From: Listeria booriae | GTDB lineage: Bacteria > Bacillota > Bacilli > Lactobacillales > Listeriaceae | Assembly (NCBI RefSeq): GCF_000766865.1 | Contig: NZ_JNFA01000019.1 | Location: 1-64,000 of the forward strand | Length of the DNA stretch: 64,000 nt | Reading direction: 5' to 3' | Shown here: positions 26,489 to 35,697 of the stretch, one piece after another | Layout of the letters: each line of letters opens with the position of its first letter | Numbering within the stretch: position 1 is the first letter of the stretch | Notes under the pieces: generated by a model | What the model saw: only the letters and a program-made list of their open reading frames with translations | What the model was told of the DNA's origin: nothing | Databases searched by the model: none | Made by a program: the position numbers and the translations under genes

Positions 26489-29119
26489 ATGAAACAATTA
26501 TCAAGTGCTGAAGTAAGACAGATGTTCCTAGACTTTTTCCAGGAAAAAGGGCACCAAGTGGAGCCAAGCGCGCCGCTCGTACCAATTAACGATGCATCCT
26601 TACTATGGATCAATAGTGGCGTTGCAACACTAAAAAAATATTTCGATGGCAGTGTCATCCCAGACAATCCACGTATTACCAATGCGCAAAAATCAATCCG
26701 TACAAACGATATCGAAAACGTAGGGAAAACAGCGCGTCACCACACATTCTTTGAAATGTTAGGGAATTTTTCCATCGGTGAATACTTTAAAGAAGAAGCT
26801 ATTGTCTGGGCTTGGGAATTCCTAACGAGTCCGAAATGGATTGGCTTTGATCCAGATAAATTATACGTAACGGTTTATCCAGAAGACGAAGAAGCAAAAA
26901 ACATTTGGAAAGAAAAAGTCGGTTTAACAGACGATCATATTGTGCCGATTGAAGATAATTTTTGGGATATTGGGGAAGGTCCAAGTGGTCCGGATAGTGA
27001 AATTTTCTACGACCGTGGCGAAGCTTATGGCAATGATCCAACTGACCCAGAACTATATCCAGGCGGCGAAAATGAGCGTTACTTAGAAATCTGGAACCTC
27101 GTATTCTCGCAATTCAACCACAACGCAGATGGCACGTACACGCCACTTCCAAAGAAAAACATCGATACAGGGATGGGTCTAGAACGCATGGTTTCCATCA
27201 TCCAAGACGCGCCAACAAACTTTGAAACAGACCTATTCATGCCGATTATTCGTGAAGTAGAAGCTATTTCAGGTGAAAAATACGGTCAAAATCCAGAAAC
27301 AGACACTGCATTCAAGGTCATCGCGGACCATATTCGTACTGTAGCATTTGCCATTGGCGACAGCGCCTTGCCATCAAACGAAGGACGAGGCTATGTGTTA
27401 CGTCGTTTACTGCGCCGTGCCGTTCGTTACGCAAAAAACATCAACATCAACGAGCCATTCATGTACAAACTTGTCCCAGTAGTTGGTCAAATCATGAACA
27501 GCTACTATCCAGAAGTTGAAAAACAAACTGAATTCATCCAAAAAATTATCCGTACAGAAGAAGAACGCTTCCACGAAACGCTAAACGAAGGCTTAGCTAT
27601 TTTAGAAGAAATGATGGCTGCTGCGAAAGAATCAGGTCAAATGAGTGGCGCAGACATTTTCAAACTGTATGATACATTTGGTTTCCCAGTCGAATTGACA
27701 GAAGAATACGCGGAAGACAATGGCTTAACAGTGGATCACGCTGGTTTTGAAGAAGAAATGAACAAACAACGCGATCGCGCTCGAAATGCCCGTGCTGACG
27801 TTAAATCGATGAGCGTACAAACCGAATTGCTAACGAGCCTCACGGAAAAAAGCACATTCGTAGGCTACGAAGCAACAACCATCGCAACAGAAGTGCTTTA
27901 CATTATAAAAGCAGGTAGCCTAGCAGAAAGCGCATCACGCGGCGAAAAAGCACAAGTTATCTTCAAAGAAACACCATTTTATGCAGAAAGTGGTGGACAA
28001 GTAGCCGATCACGGAATCATCACAAAAGCTGGCTTCACAGCAACCGTTTTAAACGTCCAAAAAGCACCAAACAAACAAAACATCCACGAAATCCGTATCG
28101 AATCAGGTAGTCTAAACAAAGGCGACCACGTGACACTAGAAGTAGATAAAGAATCTCGTCGCGGCATCATCAAAAACCATACAGCAACCCATCTATTGCA
28201 CCGCGCCCTAAAAGACGTATTAGGCGATCACGTCAACCAAGCAGGTTCCCTTGTAGAACCGAACCGTTTGCGCTTTGACTTCTCGCATTTTGGTCAAATT
28301 ACAGAAGCCGAACTATCCAAGATGGAACACATCGTTAACCGTAAAATCTGGGATCAACTTGCTGTTGACATTAAAGAAATGCTAATCAAAGAAGCAAAAG
28401 AACTCGGCGCTATGGCACTATTTGGCGAGAAATACGGCGATGTTGTCCGCGTAGTCCGTATCGGCAACTACAGCATCGAACTTTGTGGTGGTATCCATGT
28501 TAAAAACACCGCTGAAATTGGACTTTTCAACATCATTTCCGAAAGTGGTATTGGCGCGGGAACACGACGCATTGAAGCTGTCACAGGCGAATCTGCATAT
28601 CGCTTCTTAAACCAACAAGAACACTACTTAAAAGAAACAGCAAACCTACTAAAAACAACACCGAAAGAGTCGCCACAAAAAGTAGAACAATTGCATCAAG
28701 AAGTACGTGAATTAAAACGCGAAAACGAATCTTTGCTAGCTAAATTAGCAAACGCTGCGAGTGCTGATATTTTCAGTAATCCAGAAGACGTTGGTGGCGT
28801 TCCAGTCATTGCCAAACAAGTAAACGCAAAAGACATGAACCAATTACGTCAATACATGGATAATTGGAAAGAAACAAAAGCAAGCGGCATTCTCGTTCTA
28901 GGTGCAGCACATGACGATAAAGTAAGTCTCATCTCCGCTGTCTCAGAAGACCTAATTAAAGAAGGCTACCATGCAGGTAAACTACTAAAAGAAGTAGCAA
29001 CGCGCTGTGGTGGAAACGGCGGCGGACGCCCTGATACAGCCCAAGCAGGAGGCAAAGACCCAGAGAAGTTAGCAAGCGCATTAGCATACGTAACGGAATG
29101 GGTTGCGGCCCAACAATAA
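26489..29119 (+). CDS. alaS: Alanine--tRNA ligase
   Basis: 876 residues, full length. The class II core has [17 protein letters not shown] and GLERM. The editing domain has the zinc site [11 protein letters not shown] with the distal CGGIHV motif. The C-Ala/DHHA1 end carries [17 protein letters not shown]. It charges tRNA-Ala and clears Ser- and Gly-tRNA-Ala. The start is the ATG with AAGGAGG (26474-26480), not the earlier frame opening. A T-box leader controls it. Confidence 0.98.
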   Translation: MKQLSSAEVRQMFLDFFQEKGHQVEPSAPLVPINDASLLWINSGVATLKKYFDGSVIPDNPRITNAQKSIRTNDIENVGKTARHHTFFEMLGNFSIGEYFKEEAIVWAWEFLTSPKWIGFDPDKLYVTVYPEDEEAKNIWKEKVGLTDDHIVPIEDNFWDIGEGPSGPDSEIFYDRGEAYGNDPTDPELYPGGENERYLEIWNLVFSQFNHNADGTYTPLPKKNIDTGMGLERMVSIIQDAPTNFETDLFMPIIREVEAISGEKYGQNPETDTAFKVIADHIRTVAFAIGDSALPSNEGRGYVLRRLLRRAVRYAKNININEPFMYKLVPVVGQIMNSYYPEVEKQTEFIQKIIRTEEERFHETLNEGLAILEEMMAAAKESGQMSGADIFKLYDTFGFPVELTEEYAEDNGLTVDHAGFEEEMNKQRDRARNARADVKSMSVQTELLTSLTEKSTFVGYEATTIATEVLYIIKAGSLAESASRGEKAQVIFKETPFYAESGGQVADHGIITKAGFTATVLNVQKAPNKQNIHEIRIESGSLNKGDHVTLEVDKESRRGIIKNHTATHLLHRALKDVLGDHVNQAGSLVEPNRLRFDFSHFGQITEAELSKMEHIVNRKIWDQLAVDIKEMLIKEAKELGAMALFGEKYGDVVRVVRIGNYSIELCGGIHVKNTAEIGLFNIISESGIGAGTRRIEAVTGESAYRFLNQQEHYLKETANLLKTTPKESPQKVEQLHQEVRELKRENESLLAKLANAASADIFSNPEDVGGVPVIAKQVNAKDMNQLRQYMDNWKETKASGILVLGAAHDDKVSLISAVSEDLIKEGYHAGKLLKEVATRCGGNGGGRPDTAQAGGKDPEKLASALAYVTEWVAAQQ

Positions 29120-29161
29120 GCACCGGCATGTAATAAATATCATCTAAAATCAGCATCTCCT

Positions 29162-29190
29162 TTGTTATTTTTCACAAGTTAGTGTAGAAT
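29162..29190 (+). promoter_or_regulatory. Promoter of reoM-ruvX
   Basis: TTGTTA (29162-29167) and TAGAAT (29185-29190) with 17 bp between, 50 bp before the reoM start. Confidence 0.6.
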
Positions 29191-29239
29191 GAATGGTGAA
29201 CAATAGTGTGATAACAATGGAAAAGAGGTGCTGATCAAG

Positions 29240-29509
29240 ATGACTTCTGACAAAACAATGTTCTATAATTTTGGCGATGATTCCATCGAAGAAGACGTAA
29301 AGCTTTTGATGGGGCAGGTTTACGTGGCTCTTGAAGAAAAAGGATATAACCCGATTAACCAGATTGTTGGTTATTTACTATCCGGTGATCCAGCTTATAT
29401 TCCACGCCATAATGACGCTCGTAATTTGATCCGCCGTTTAGAGCGTGATGAGATTATCGAAGAACTCGTAAAGGCGTACCTAAAAAACAATAAGATTGGT
29501 GACAAATGA
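29240..29509 (+). CDS. reoM: ReoM/IreB-family regulatory phosphoprotein
   Basis: 89 residues, family DUF965. The start [19 protein letters not shown] is preferred because it has an AGAGGTG site and family-like length. Thr6 in KTMFYNF corresponds to the threonine that Listeria PrkA phosphorylates in ReoM. Unphosphorylated ReoM promotes ClpCP degradation of MurA, so this is a switch of peptidoglycan precursor supply. The strongly conserved [20 protein letters not shown] follows. It overlaps ruvX by 4 bp. Confidence 0.93.
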   Translation: MTSDKTMFYNFGDDSIEEDVKLLMGQVYVALEEKGYNPINQIVGYLLSGDPAYIPRHNDARNLIRRLERDEIIEELVKAYLKNNKIGDK

Positions 29510-29922
29510 GAACAATGGGATTAGATGTTGGCTCAGTGACTGTTGGTGTAGCGATTAGTGATGCACTAGGCTGGACCGCACAAGGCATTGAGACAATCAC
29601 AATAAATGAGCAGGCCAAACAATTCGGTTACGACCGAGTAAAAGAGCTTGCAGAACAAAATGAGGTCACAAAAATTGTGGTCGGTTTGCCAAAAAACATG
29701 AATAACACGATAGGCGAGCGCGCAGAAGCTTCACAGAAATATGCAGAAGTGTTGGAGAGTCGCACGGGTATTCCAGTTGTTTTATGGGATGAACGATTGA
29801 CGACAGCCGCCGCAGAACGCACATTATTAGAAGCCGATGTTAGCCGCAAGAAACGCAAGAAAGTCATCGATAAGCTTGCAGCAGTAATGATTTTGCAATC
29901 TTATTTAGATGCAAACAATTAA
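29506..29922 (+). CDS. ruvX: Putative pre-16S rRNA nuclease / Holliday junction resolvase-like (YqgF)
   Basis: 138 residues of the RNase H-like YqgF family. Acidic sites lie in [16 protein letters not shown], the E/D of [10 protein letters not shown] and [11 protein letters not shown]. Homologues process the 5' end of pre-16S rRNA; a junction-resolvase role was an earlier suggestion. ATGA overlap with reoM shows coupling. Confidence 0.95.
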   Translation: MRTMGLDVGSVTVGVAISDALGWTAQGIETITINEQAKQFGYDRVKELAEQNEVTKIVVGLPKNMNNTIGERAEASQKYAEVLESRTGIPVVLWDERLTTAAAERTLLEADVSRKKRKKVIDKLAAVMILQSYLDANN

Positions 29923-29941
29923 TGATAAAGAGGTGTCCATT

Positions 29942-30235
29942 ATGACAGAAAATCATGAACATGATCACGAACACATTACAGTAGTAGACGAAGACGGTAA
30001 CGAGGAGCTTTACGCAGTCCTTTTCTCCTTTAATTCCGATGAGTTTGAGAAATCTTACGTTCTTTATTACCCAGAAAGCGCAGAAGATGAAGAAGAAATC
30101 GAATTACAAGCTTCTTCTTTCATCGAAAACGAAGACGGTACACAAGGTGAATTGAAACCTGTAGAAACAGAAGAAGAGTGGGACATGATTGAAGAAGTCC
30201 TAGCAACATTCCTAGAAGACGAGGACGAAGAGTAA
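29942..30235 (+). CDS. DUF1292 / UPF0473 acidic protein (YrzB-like)
   Basis: 97 residues from [20 protein letters not shown] (GAGGTG site; the longer frame overlaps ruvX). It is very acidic, with an N-terminal His/Glu-rich stretch that could bind metal. The family is always found behind ruvX in Bacillales, with no fixed function. It is third in the reoM-ruvX operon and ended by a terminator. Confidence 0.92.
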   Translation: MTENHEHDHEHITVVDEDGNEELYAVLFSFNSDEFEKSYVLYYPESAEDEEEIELQASSFIENEDGTQGELKPVETEEEWDMIEEVLATFLEDEDEE

Positions 30236-30240
30236 AAAAT

Positions 30241-30289
30241 AAAGGCAAGAGATAATGCACCATTCGCGTGCGTATCTCCTGCCTTTTTT
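30241..30289. terminator. Terminator after the reoM operon
   Basis: GGCAAGAGATA pairs with TATCTCCTGCC (one mismatch), followed by a T6 run. The A run upstream allows use for the convergent DedA gene. Confidence 0.85.
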
Positions 30290-30298
30290 GTTGTTCCT

Positions 30299-30922
30299 TT
30301 ACGCTGTTGGTTTGCGTTTTTTAACAATTTTTACGATTAAATAAATGACGATGATGACGAGTAGTGCGAGCATGGCGTAGCTGATTGGGCGTGTATATTG
30401 CTCCACAACACTCCAGTTGGCGCCAAGCTTGTAACCTAAATAGGTCAAGAAGATGTTCCACGGAATACAGCCGAGAATCGTATAGATGACGAATTTCCAA
30501 ATATTCATCTTCGCAATACCGGCAGGCAGTGAAATGAACGTCCGAATAACCGGCAAAATCCGCCCGAAGAATACAGCCGATGCGCCGTACTTCTGAAACC
30601 AGTGTTCCGCAAGATCCAGGTGTCCAACATTTAAGAAAATATATTTCCCAAATTTCAAAACAAGCGCGCGACCGCCAAATTTCCCTATGTAATACGCGAT
30701 TAGGGAGCCAACTAGATTTCCAGCAATCCCCGCGAAAACAACGAGCCAAAAGTTCAAATCGCCAGCTTCTGCCATGAAACCGCCGAATAGCATCACGACT
30801 TCACTTGGAAGTGGGATACAGACGCTTTCAATCACCATCGCCCAGAAAATGCCCCAATGGCCAAATAAATCAATTAATGTCATCACAAAGTTTTGTAGTC
30901 CTTCAATAATGGAATGTAGCAT
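30299..30922 (-). CDS. DedA-family membrane protein
   Basis: 207 residues from MLHSIIEGLQNF (AGAAGG site). Multiple membrane helices carry the DedA features: ESVCIPLPSEVVMLFGG, GRILPVIRTFISLPAGIAKM and GCIPWNIFLTYLGYKLG. Members move lipids across the membrane, including undecaprenyl phosphate and phosphatidylethanolamine carriers. Which lipid this one handles is not visible. It is monocistronic. Confidence 0.93.
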   Translation of the reverse strand: MLHSIIEGLQNFVMTLIDLFGHWGIFWAMVIESVCIPLPSEVVMLFGGFMAEAGDLNFWLVVFAGIAGNLVGSLIAYYIGKFGGRALVLKFGKYIFLNVGHLDLAEHWFQKYGASAVFFGRILPVIRTFISLPAGIAKMNIWKFVIYTILGCIPWNIFLTYLGYKLGANWSVVEQYTRPISYAMLALLVIIVIYLIVKIVKKRKPTA

Positions 30923-31007
30923 AGAAAGCCTTCTTTCTTTTTGTATTGTTCTATTATAGCTAAATATGTCCAAAACGTCACGAATTTATATTTTTTGCAG
31001 AATGTGG

Positions 31008-31037
31008 TTGAACTATCGTACGCATTACCGTTATAAT
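31008..31037 (+). promoter_or_regulatory. Promoter of mltG
   Basis: TTGAAC (31008-31013) and a perfect TATAAT (31032-31037) with an 18-bp spacer. Confidence 0.65.
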
Positions 31038-31081
31038 AGATAAGGAATAGTTTTGTATAGACGAATGAAAGAGGTTTAGAT

Positions 31082-32149
31082 ATGAAAAAATCCAAGAGCA
31101 AAATGATCACGCTAATTATATCAAGTATTGCGTTGATACTTGTTGCCCTAACAGTTGGAGGCTATTTTTATGTGGATTCACAGTTGCAAGCCGTGAACGC
31201 CAAAAGCAATGAATCCATTATTGTTGATATCCCAAAAGGCTCTAAAGTGTCAGAAATTGGCGATATTCTAGAAGAAAATCAAGTGATTAATAGTAGTATG
31301 ATTTTTACATACTATGTGAAATATAAGAATGAAGTGAATTTAAAAGCAGGGAAATATAAATTAAGCCCATCGATGTCTGTGGAACAAGTTATTGCGGAAC
31401 TGAAGAAAGGGCAGGTTGTTGCACCTTCGAAGCTTGTCATTCCAGAAGGCTACTCACTGGATCAGATTGCAGACCGAATGGTGACGTATCAGCCGACATT
31501 GAAGAAAGAAGATGTCTTGAAAGTAATGGATGATAAAATGTTCGTGAAAGAACTGATTGCGGCTTATCCAGATACGCTTAGCAATGCTGTGTTAGCACCA
31601 AATGTGAAGCATCCACTGGAAGGTTATTTATACCCAGCCACGTACGAATTTGATAGTAAGCAAGATGCGAAAGCAATGATCACGCAAATGGTGAAGGCAA
31701 CAGATACGAATATTGCTCAATTTAAGCCAGAGCTTACGAAACAGAAAATGTCTGTGCACACCTTTTTGACGATGTCTTCCTTAATTGAAAAAGAAGCGAC
31801 GGCGAATGTGGACCGCAAGAAGATTTCCAGTGTTTTTTATAACCGTATAAAAGAGAAGATGCCGTTACAAACCGACCCGACAGTGCTTTATGCGCTTGGT
31901 AAACATAAATCGAGGACGCTTTACAAAGATTTAGAAGTCGACTCGCCATATAATACCTACAAAAATAAAGGTTTACCGCCAGGTCCGATATCTAACAGTG
32001 GTCAAACATCGATGGAAGCTGCACTGGCTCCTGAGAAGACGGATTACCTGTACTTTTTAGCGAATACGAAGACCGGACAAGTTTACTTTTCAAAAACGCT
32101 AGAAGAGCATAACAAGCTAAAACAAGAACATATTACGAATAATGATTAA
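31082..32149 (+). CDS. mltG: Endolytic murein transglycosylase
   Basis: 355 residues. An N-terminal membrane helix (about 8-29) is followed by a LysM-like region (IPKGSKVSEIGDILEENQVI) and the YceG catalytic domain. The catalytic Glu sits in LTMSSLIEKEA. Also present are MPLQTDPTVLYALG and LPPGPISNSG. It cuts nascent glycan strands in the membrane during elongation. The ATG has a GAGGT site. Confidence 0.96.
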   Translation: MKKSKSKMITLIISSIALILVALTVGGYFYVDSQLQAVNAKSNESIIVDIPKGSKVSEIGDILEENQVINSSMIFTYYVKYKNEVNLKAGKYKLSPSMSVEQVIAELKKGQVVAPSKLVIPEGYSLDQIADRMVTYQPTLKKEDVLKVMDDKMFVKELIAAYPDTLSNAVLAPNVKHPLEGYLYPATYEFDSKQDAKAMITQMVKATDTNIAQFKPELTKQKMSVHTFLTMSSLIEKEATANVDRKKISSVFYNRIKEKMPLQTDPTVLYALGKHKSRTLYKDLEVDSPYNTYKNKGLPPGPISNSGQTSMEAALAPEKTDYLYFLANTKTGQVYFSKTLEEHNKLKQEHITNND

Positions 32150-32160
32150 ATGAAAGCTGT

Positions 32161-32204
32161 GATAAGCGTTTGTTGTATGCCGCTAGGTGTGACAGACGCT
32201 TATC
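32161..32204 (+). other. Strong hairpin without U-tract between mltG and trmR
   Basis: Arms 32161-32173 and 32192-32204 make 13 pairs (one G-U) around an 18-nt loop. The bases after it (ATTAGTTTATT) are not a T run, so it is a poor intrinsic terminator. It may protect or process the operon mRNA. Confidence 0.6.
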
Positions 32205-32232
32205 ATTAGTTTATTAAAGGGGATAAAAGGCC

Positions 32233-32880
32233 GTGAATGATACGCTAATTCATAATTATTTGCTTTCACATATTCCAGAACGCAAACCGTTTTTTATGGA
32301 ATTGGAAGCTTATGCAAAAGAAAACGAAGTACCGATTATGGAAATCGATTCGATGCATTTTATGTTGCAGATTTTGCAGATTCAACAACCAAAGCGAATT
32401 TTGGAAATTGGTACTGCGATTGGATATTCCGCTTTACGGATGGCAGATGCCTTGCCAGATGTACATATTGTGACGATGGAACGCGATGAAACGAGATACG
32501 ACCGCGCATGGCACAACGTTCGTGAGTTTGGCGCTGAAGATCGTGTGGAAGTTTTGCTTATGGATGCGTTAGAAGATAGCTCCATCGTGCTTGAAAAAGA
32601 GAATTTCGATGCGATTTTTATCGATGCAGCCAAAGCGCAATATGCGAAGTTCTTTGACATCTACATTGAGAAATTGGCTCCGAACGGTGTGATTTATAGT
32701 GACAATGTCCTTTTCAAAGGCTTGGCGTTACATGATTCACCGCGCGCACAACAAAAACAACGCGTATCACGAAAAATGCGCGAATTCAACGACTGGTTAC
32801 TGCAAAATCCTGATTTTACGACAACAACGATTCCACTTGGAGACGGCCTTGCGATTAGTCGCAGAAAGGAAGACGTATAA
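32233..32880 (+). CDS. trmR: tRNA 5-hydroxyuridine methyltransferase (TrmR/YrrM-like O-methyltransferase)
   Basis: 215 residues of the class I catechol-O-methyltransferase-like family. The SAM site is [16 protein letters not shown]; further core motifs are [12 protein letters not shown] and YSDNVLFKG. The Bacillus homologue forms methoxyuridine at tRNA wobble U34. The start is a GTG. It ends in an overlap (TAATG) with udk. The U32 peptidase-family hydroxylation genes that lie next to it in Bacillus are missing here. Confidence 0.9.
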   Translation: MNDTLIHNYLLSHIPERKPFFMELEAYAKENEVPIMEIDSMHFMLQILQIQQPKRILEIGTAIGYSALRMADALPDVHIVTMERDETRYDRAWHNVREFGAEDRVEVLLMDALEDSSIVLEKENFDAIFIDAAKAQYAKFFDIYIEKLAPNGVIYSDNVLFKGLALHDSPRAQQKQRVSRKMREFNDWLLQNPDFTTTTIPLGDGLAISRRKEDV

Positions 32881-33512
32881 TGATGCAGAATAAGCCGATA
32901 GTAGTAGGTGTCACTGGTGGAAGTGGTTCAGGAAAGACAAGTGTTAGTAAGGCGATTTATGACCATTTTACAGGCCACTCGATTTTAATGTTAGAACAAG
33001 ATTTTTATTATAAAGATCAAGCAGAAATGGCGTTTGAAGAGCGTTTGGAGACGAATTATGACCATCCGCTAGCCTTTGATACCGACCTTTTAATTCGGCA
33101 TTTGAAGCAATTGCTGCGTTATGAGCCTATCGATAAACCGGTTTACGATTACGAATTATACACGCGATCCAGCGAAATTATTCATCAAGAACCAAAGGAA
33201 GTCATTATTTTAGAAGGCATTTTGATTCTTGAAGATCCGCGTTTACGTGATTTGATGGACATTAAAGTGTATGTTGACACAGACGACGATATTCGGATTT
33301 TGCGACGTATGGTTCGCGATGTGAACGAGCGCGGTCGGACGATGGAATCCGTTATTGAGCAGTACTTAACCGTTGTAAAGCCAATGTATCAGAAGTTTAT
33401 CGAGCCAACAAAAAAATACGCAGACATTATTATTCCAGAAGGCGGCGAAAACAAGGTAGCCATTGATTTAATGACAACAAAAGTCGCGACAATCCTAGAA
33501 GCACACCTATAA
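32880..33512 (+). CDS. udk: Uridine kinase
   Basis: 210 residues. The P-loop is [12 protein letters not shown]; also present are [10 protein letters not shown], the substrate region YDHPLAFD and [11 protein letters not shown]. It phosphorylates uridine and cytidine with ATP or GTP for pyrimidine salvage. The start overlaps the trmR stop; a second ATG follows immediately. Confidence 0.97.
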   Translation: MMQNKPIVVGVTGGSGSGKTSVSKAIYDHFTGHSILMLEQDFYYKDQAEMAFEERLETNYDHPLAFDTDLLIRHLKQLLRYEPIDKPVYDYELYTRSSEIIHQEPKEVIILEGILILEDPRLRDLMDIKVYVDTDDDIRILRRMVRDVNERGRTMESVIEQYLTVVKPMYQKFIEPTKKYADIIIPEGGENKVAIDLMTTKVATILEAHL

Positions 33513-33628
33513 ATGCGACGCTACGGCTTGTAATTATCAACAAATTAAGATAGAATTTCACTATTGGACAAAATTTGCTGGACATTTCCTGAAAATCGTG
33601 TTAATCTTTCAGGCGTAAAGTAAATACA

Positions 33629-33637
33629 TGTTATAGT
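33629..33637 (+). promoter_or_regulatory. Extended -10 promoter of greA
   Basis: TGTTATAGT (TG 33629-33630, TATAGT 33632-33637), 59 bp before the greA start. The short hairpin GAAAAGG/CCTTTTTC follows it. Confidence 0.5.
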
Positions 33638-33695
33638 GCGGAAAAGGAGCCACCTTTTTCGTTCTTTTAATAAACAGATGAAGGAGAGAAAGAAT

Positions 33696-34172
33696 TTGGC
33701 TACAGAAAAAGTATTCCCAATGACATTAGAAGGTAAAGCAAAATTAGAAAACGAACTAGCAGATTTAAAAACAGTAAAACGTAAAGAAGTCGTAGAACGT
33801 ATTAAGATTGCGCGTAGCTTCGGCGACCTTTCAGAGAACTCCGAGTATGATTCAGCAAAAGACGAACAAGCATTTGTAGAGGGTCGAATCACAACGCTTG
33901 AAAATATGATTCGCAATGCACAAATCATTGATGCAAGTGCAATGAGTGGAGAAGTAGCACTAGGAAACACCGTTACTTTCGTAGAATTACCAAATGGCGA
34001 CGAAGAAACGTACACTATCGTAGGTAGCGCAGAAGCAGATCCATTTGAAGGTCTAATCTCCAATGATTCACCAATCGCTAAAGCACTATTAGGTTGTAAA
34101 GAAGGCGACGAAGTTTCCATCCAAACACCAGGCGGCGAAATGAACGTTAAAATCGTCAAAATCAGTGCATAA
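33696..34172 (+). CDS. greA: Transcription elongation factor GreA
   Basis: 158 residues, standard length, from the TTG at 33696 (AAGGAG at 33681-33686; the longer upstream frame is not family-like). An N-terminal coiled coil carries the acidic tip residues near [13 protein letters not shown] (D and E that enter the RNA polymerase channel). A C-terminal FKBP-like domain follows. It rescues backtracked polymerase. Confidence 0.97.
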   Translation: MATEKVFPMTLEGKAKLENELADLKTVKRKEVVERIKIARSFGDLSENSEYDSAKDEQAFVEGRITTLENMIRNAQIIDASAMSGEVALGNTVTFVELPNGDEETYTIVGSAEADPFEGLISNDSPIAKALLGCKEGDEVSIQTPGGEMNVKIVKISA

Positions 34173-34197
34173 CGAAAACATACAATGAGAAACTTTC

Positions 34198-34235
34198 AGG
34201 GGAGCAAGTAGGAAATGAAGCCCGCTTGCTCCTCT
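34198..34235 (+). other. Hairpin without U-tract between greA and yrrS
   Basis: AGGGGAGCAAG (34198-34208) pairs with CTTGCTCCTCT (34225-34235), 11 pairs with one G-U, and no T run follows. It resembles in design the hairpin between mltG and trmR. Confidence 0.55.
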
Positions 34236-34257
34236 GGACGAATAAGGTGGTGTCACA

Positions 34258-34893
34258 ATGGACCAAAAATCACAAAAAGAAGAGCAGCGACGCATTGCCG
34301 AAAACAAAGTAGAAGCATCACGCTCCGAACAAAATAGCAAACATAAGAGAACAAGCATCACATTGAACGTTCTCATTATTTTAGTAAGTGTACTCATCAT
34401 TGCAGTTCTATGGCTCGTTTTTTTTTTAACGGCTGAGGATACAAAAGAACCGCAAGAAACAAAGCCAGCAACCACGCAACAAGCTAAAGACACAACAAAA
34501 GACGACACCAAGAAAAAAGACACAACCGAGAAACCAAAAGAAGAAACAGTCACTGAGACAAGTGATGATCCAAACGTATCGAAAGTAATCACGAAAGACT
34601 GGAAAGTGATTCCAACCGAACAAAAAGGCGATCACGTCAATTCCTATGAAATGGATAGTCAAGACTGGAGCGAAAAAGTAGCTGCTTTTTCAGAAGCAAC
34701 AAGTATTGATAAAGGCGATATGACGGTTTGGTATGTGGGGCGTGGAGAAGATCCTGCAACACAATCTGTAGGAACGATTTCTACAAAAGAAGACCCAGAC
34801 AAGGCATACCGTATTTACATTACATGGAAAGATGGTTCAGGATGGCAGCCAACAAAAGTAGAAGAACTAAAAACAAATGACAAGAAAAATTAG
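34258..34893 (+). CDS. YrrS-like membrane protein (DUF1510)
   Basis: 211 residues. A short charged cytoplasmic N-terminus is followed by one membrane helix (about 37-57, LNVLIILVSVLIIAVLWLVFFL in part). A Lys/Thr/Glu-rich linker leads to a C-terminal extracytoplasmic domain with KVIPTEQKGDHVNSYEM and WQPTKVEEL. The greA-yrrS-mtnN order matches Bacillus. The function is unknown; a cell-wall role has been suggested from its neighbours. Confidence 0.9.
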   Translation: MDQKSQKEEQRRIAENKVEASRSEQNSKHKRTSITLNVLIILVSVLIIAVLWLVFFLTAEDTKEPQETKPATTQQAKDTTKDDTKKKDTTEKPKEETVTETSDDPNVSKVITKDWKVIPTEQKGDHVNSYEMDSQDWSEKVAAFSEATSIDKGDMTVWYVGRGEDPATQSVGTISTKEDPDKAYRIYITWKDGSGWQPTKVEELKTNDKKN

Positions 34894-34899
34894 TACAAA

Positions 34900-34934
34900 G
34901 CTGTGTTTCGACTCTGTTCGGGCACAGTTTTTTT
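34900..34934 (+). terminator. Terminator or attenuator between yrrS and mtnN
   Basis: CTGTG/CACAG core extended by G-U pairs, followed by T7. The T run runs directly into the mtnN ribosome site AGGAGG. Confidence 0.65.
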
Positions 34935-34947
34935 AGGAGGATGACAC

Positions 34948-35649
34948 ATGGGGAAAATCGCTATTATTGGTGCGATGGAAGAAGAAGTGATGATTTTGCG
35001 AGAAAAGCTCGTGAATTTGGAAGAAGTAACGATTGCTAGTGCAGAATTTTACGTTGGTGAACTTGCAGGAAAGGAAGTTGTCTTGCTGAAATCTGGTATC
35101 GGAAAAGTAAATGCTGCATTATCCACCACGTTATTATGCGATCATTATGATATTTCGTTGATTATCAATACGGGCTCGGCAGGCGGAATTGGCGCAGAAT
35201 TAGAAGTAGGGGATGTCATTATTTCTGACAATGTTGCTTACGGAGATGTGGATGCAACTGCATTTGGCTATACATATGGACAAGTTCCACAAATGCCAGC
35301 ACAATATCAAGGCGACGCTACTGCGATGCAACTGGCGCAACAAGTATATCAAGACAATTTTTCTGAAAAGGGCAAAGCGGTGTATGGCCTTGTTGTAACA
35401 ACGGATTCATTCATTCATCGCCCAGACCAAAGAGAAATGATTACGACATTCTTTCCGGAAGTGAAGGCTGTAGAAATGGAAGCCTGTGCGATTGCGCAAG
35501 TTGCTCACCAATTCGATGTCCCGTTTTTAATTATTCGTGCACTTTCTGATGTGGCGGATAGTGAAGCAAGCGTTTCTTTTGATGAATTCTTGGCGACGGC
35601 TGCTGCGAACTCATCAACGTGTATTTTGCAATTATTAGCGCAATTATAG
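34948..35649 (+). CDS. mtnN: 5'-methylthioadenosine/S-adenosylhomocysteine nucleosidase
   Basis: 233 residues. GIIGAME-type start (IAIIGAMEEEV), GSAGGIG, the catalytic pair E (VEMEACAIAQVA) and D (SDVAD). It removes adenine from SAH, MTA and 5'-deoxyadenosine, recycling methyl-cycle products and feeding LuxS. The ribosome site is AGGAGG. Confidence 0.97.
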   Translation: MGKIAIIGAMEEEVMILREKLVNLEEVTIASAEFYVGELAGKEVVLLKSGIGKVNAALSTTLLCDHYDISLIINTGSAGGIGAELEVGDVIISDNVAYGDVDATAFGYTYGQVPQMPAQYQGDATAMQLAQQVYQDNFSEKGKAVYGLVVTTDSFIHRPDQREMITTFFPEVKAVEMEACAIAQVAHQFDVPFLIIRALSDVADSEASVSFDEFLATAAANSSTCILQLLAQL

Positions 35650-35651
35650 TC

Positions 35652-35697
35652 AAAAAAAGCCCGCGAAACACGATTGTGCTTGGCGGGCTTTGCTTTT
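35652..35697. terminator. Bidirectional terminator between mtnN and pepF
   Basis: AAAGCCCGC and GCGGGCTTT with a 20-nt loop. A T7 run on the minus strand makes it strongest for pepF. Confidence 0.9.

Noticed and set aside
29612..29867. Reverse frame of 79 residues under ruvX
   Set aside because: No ribosome site and entirely covered by the conserved YqgF gene.
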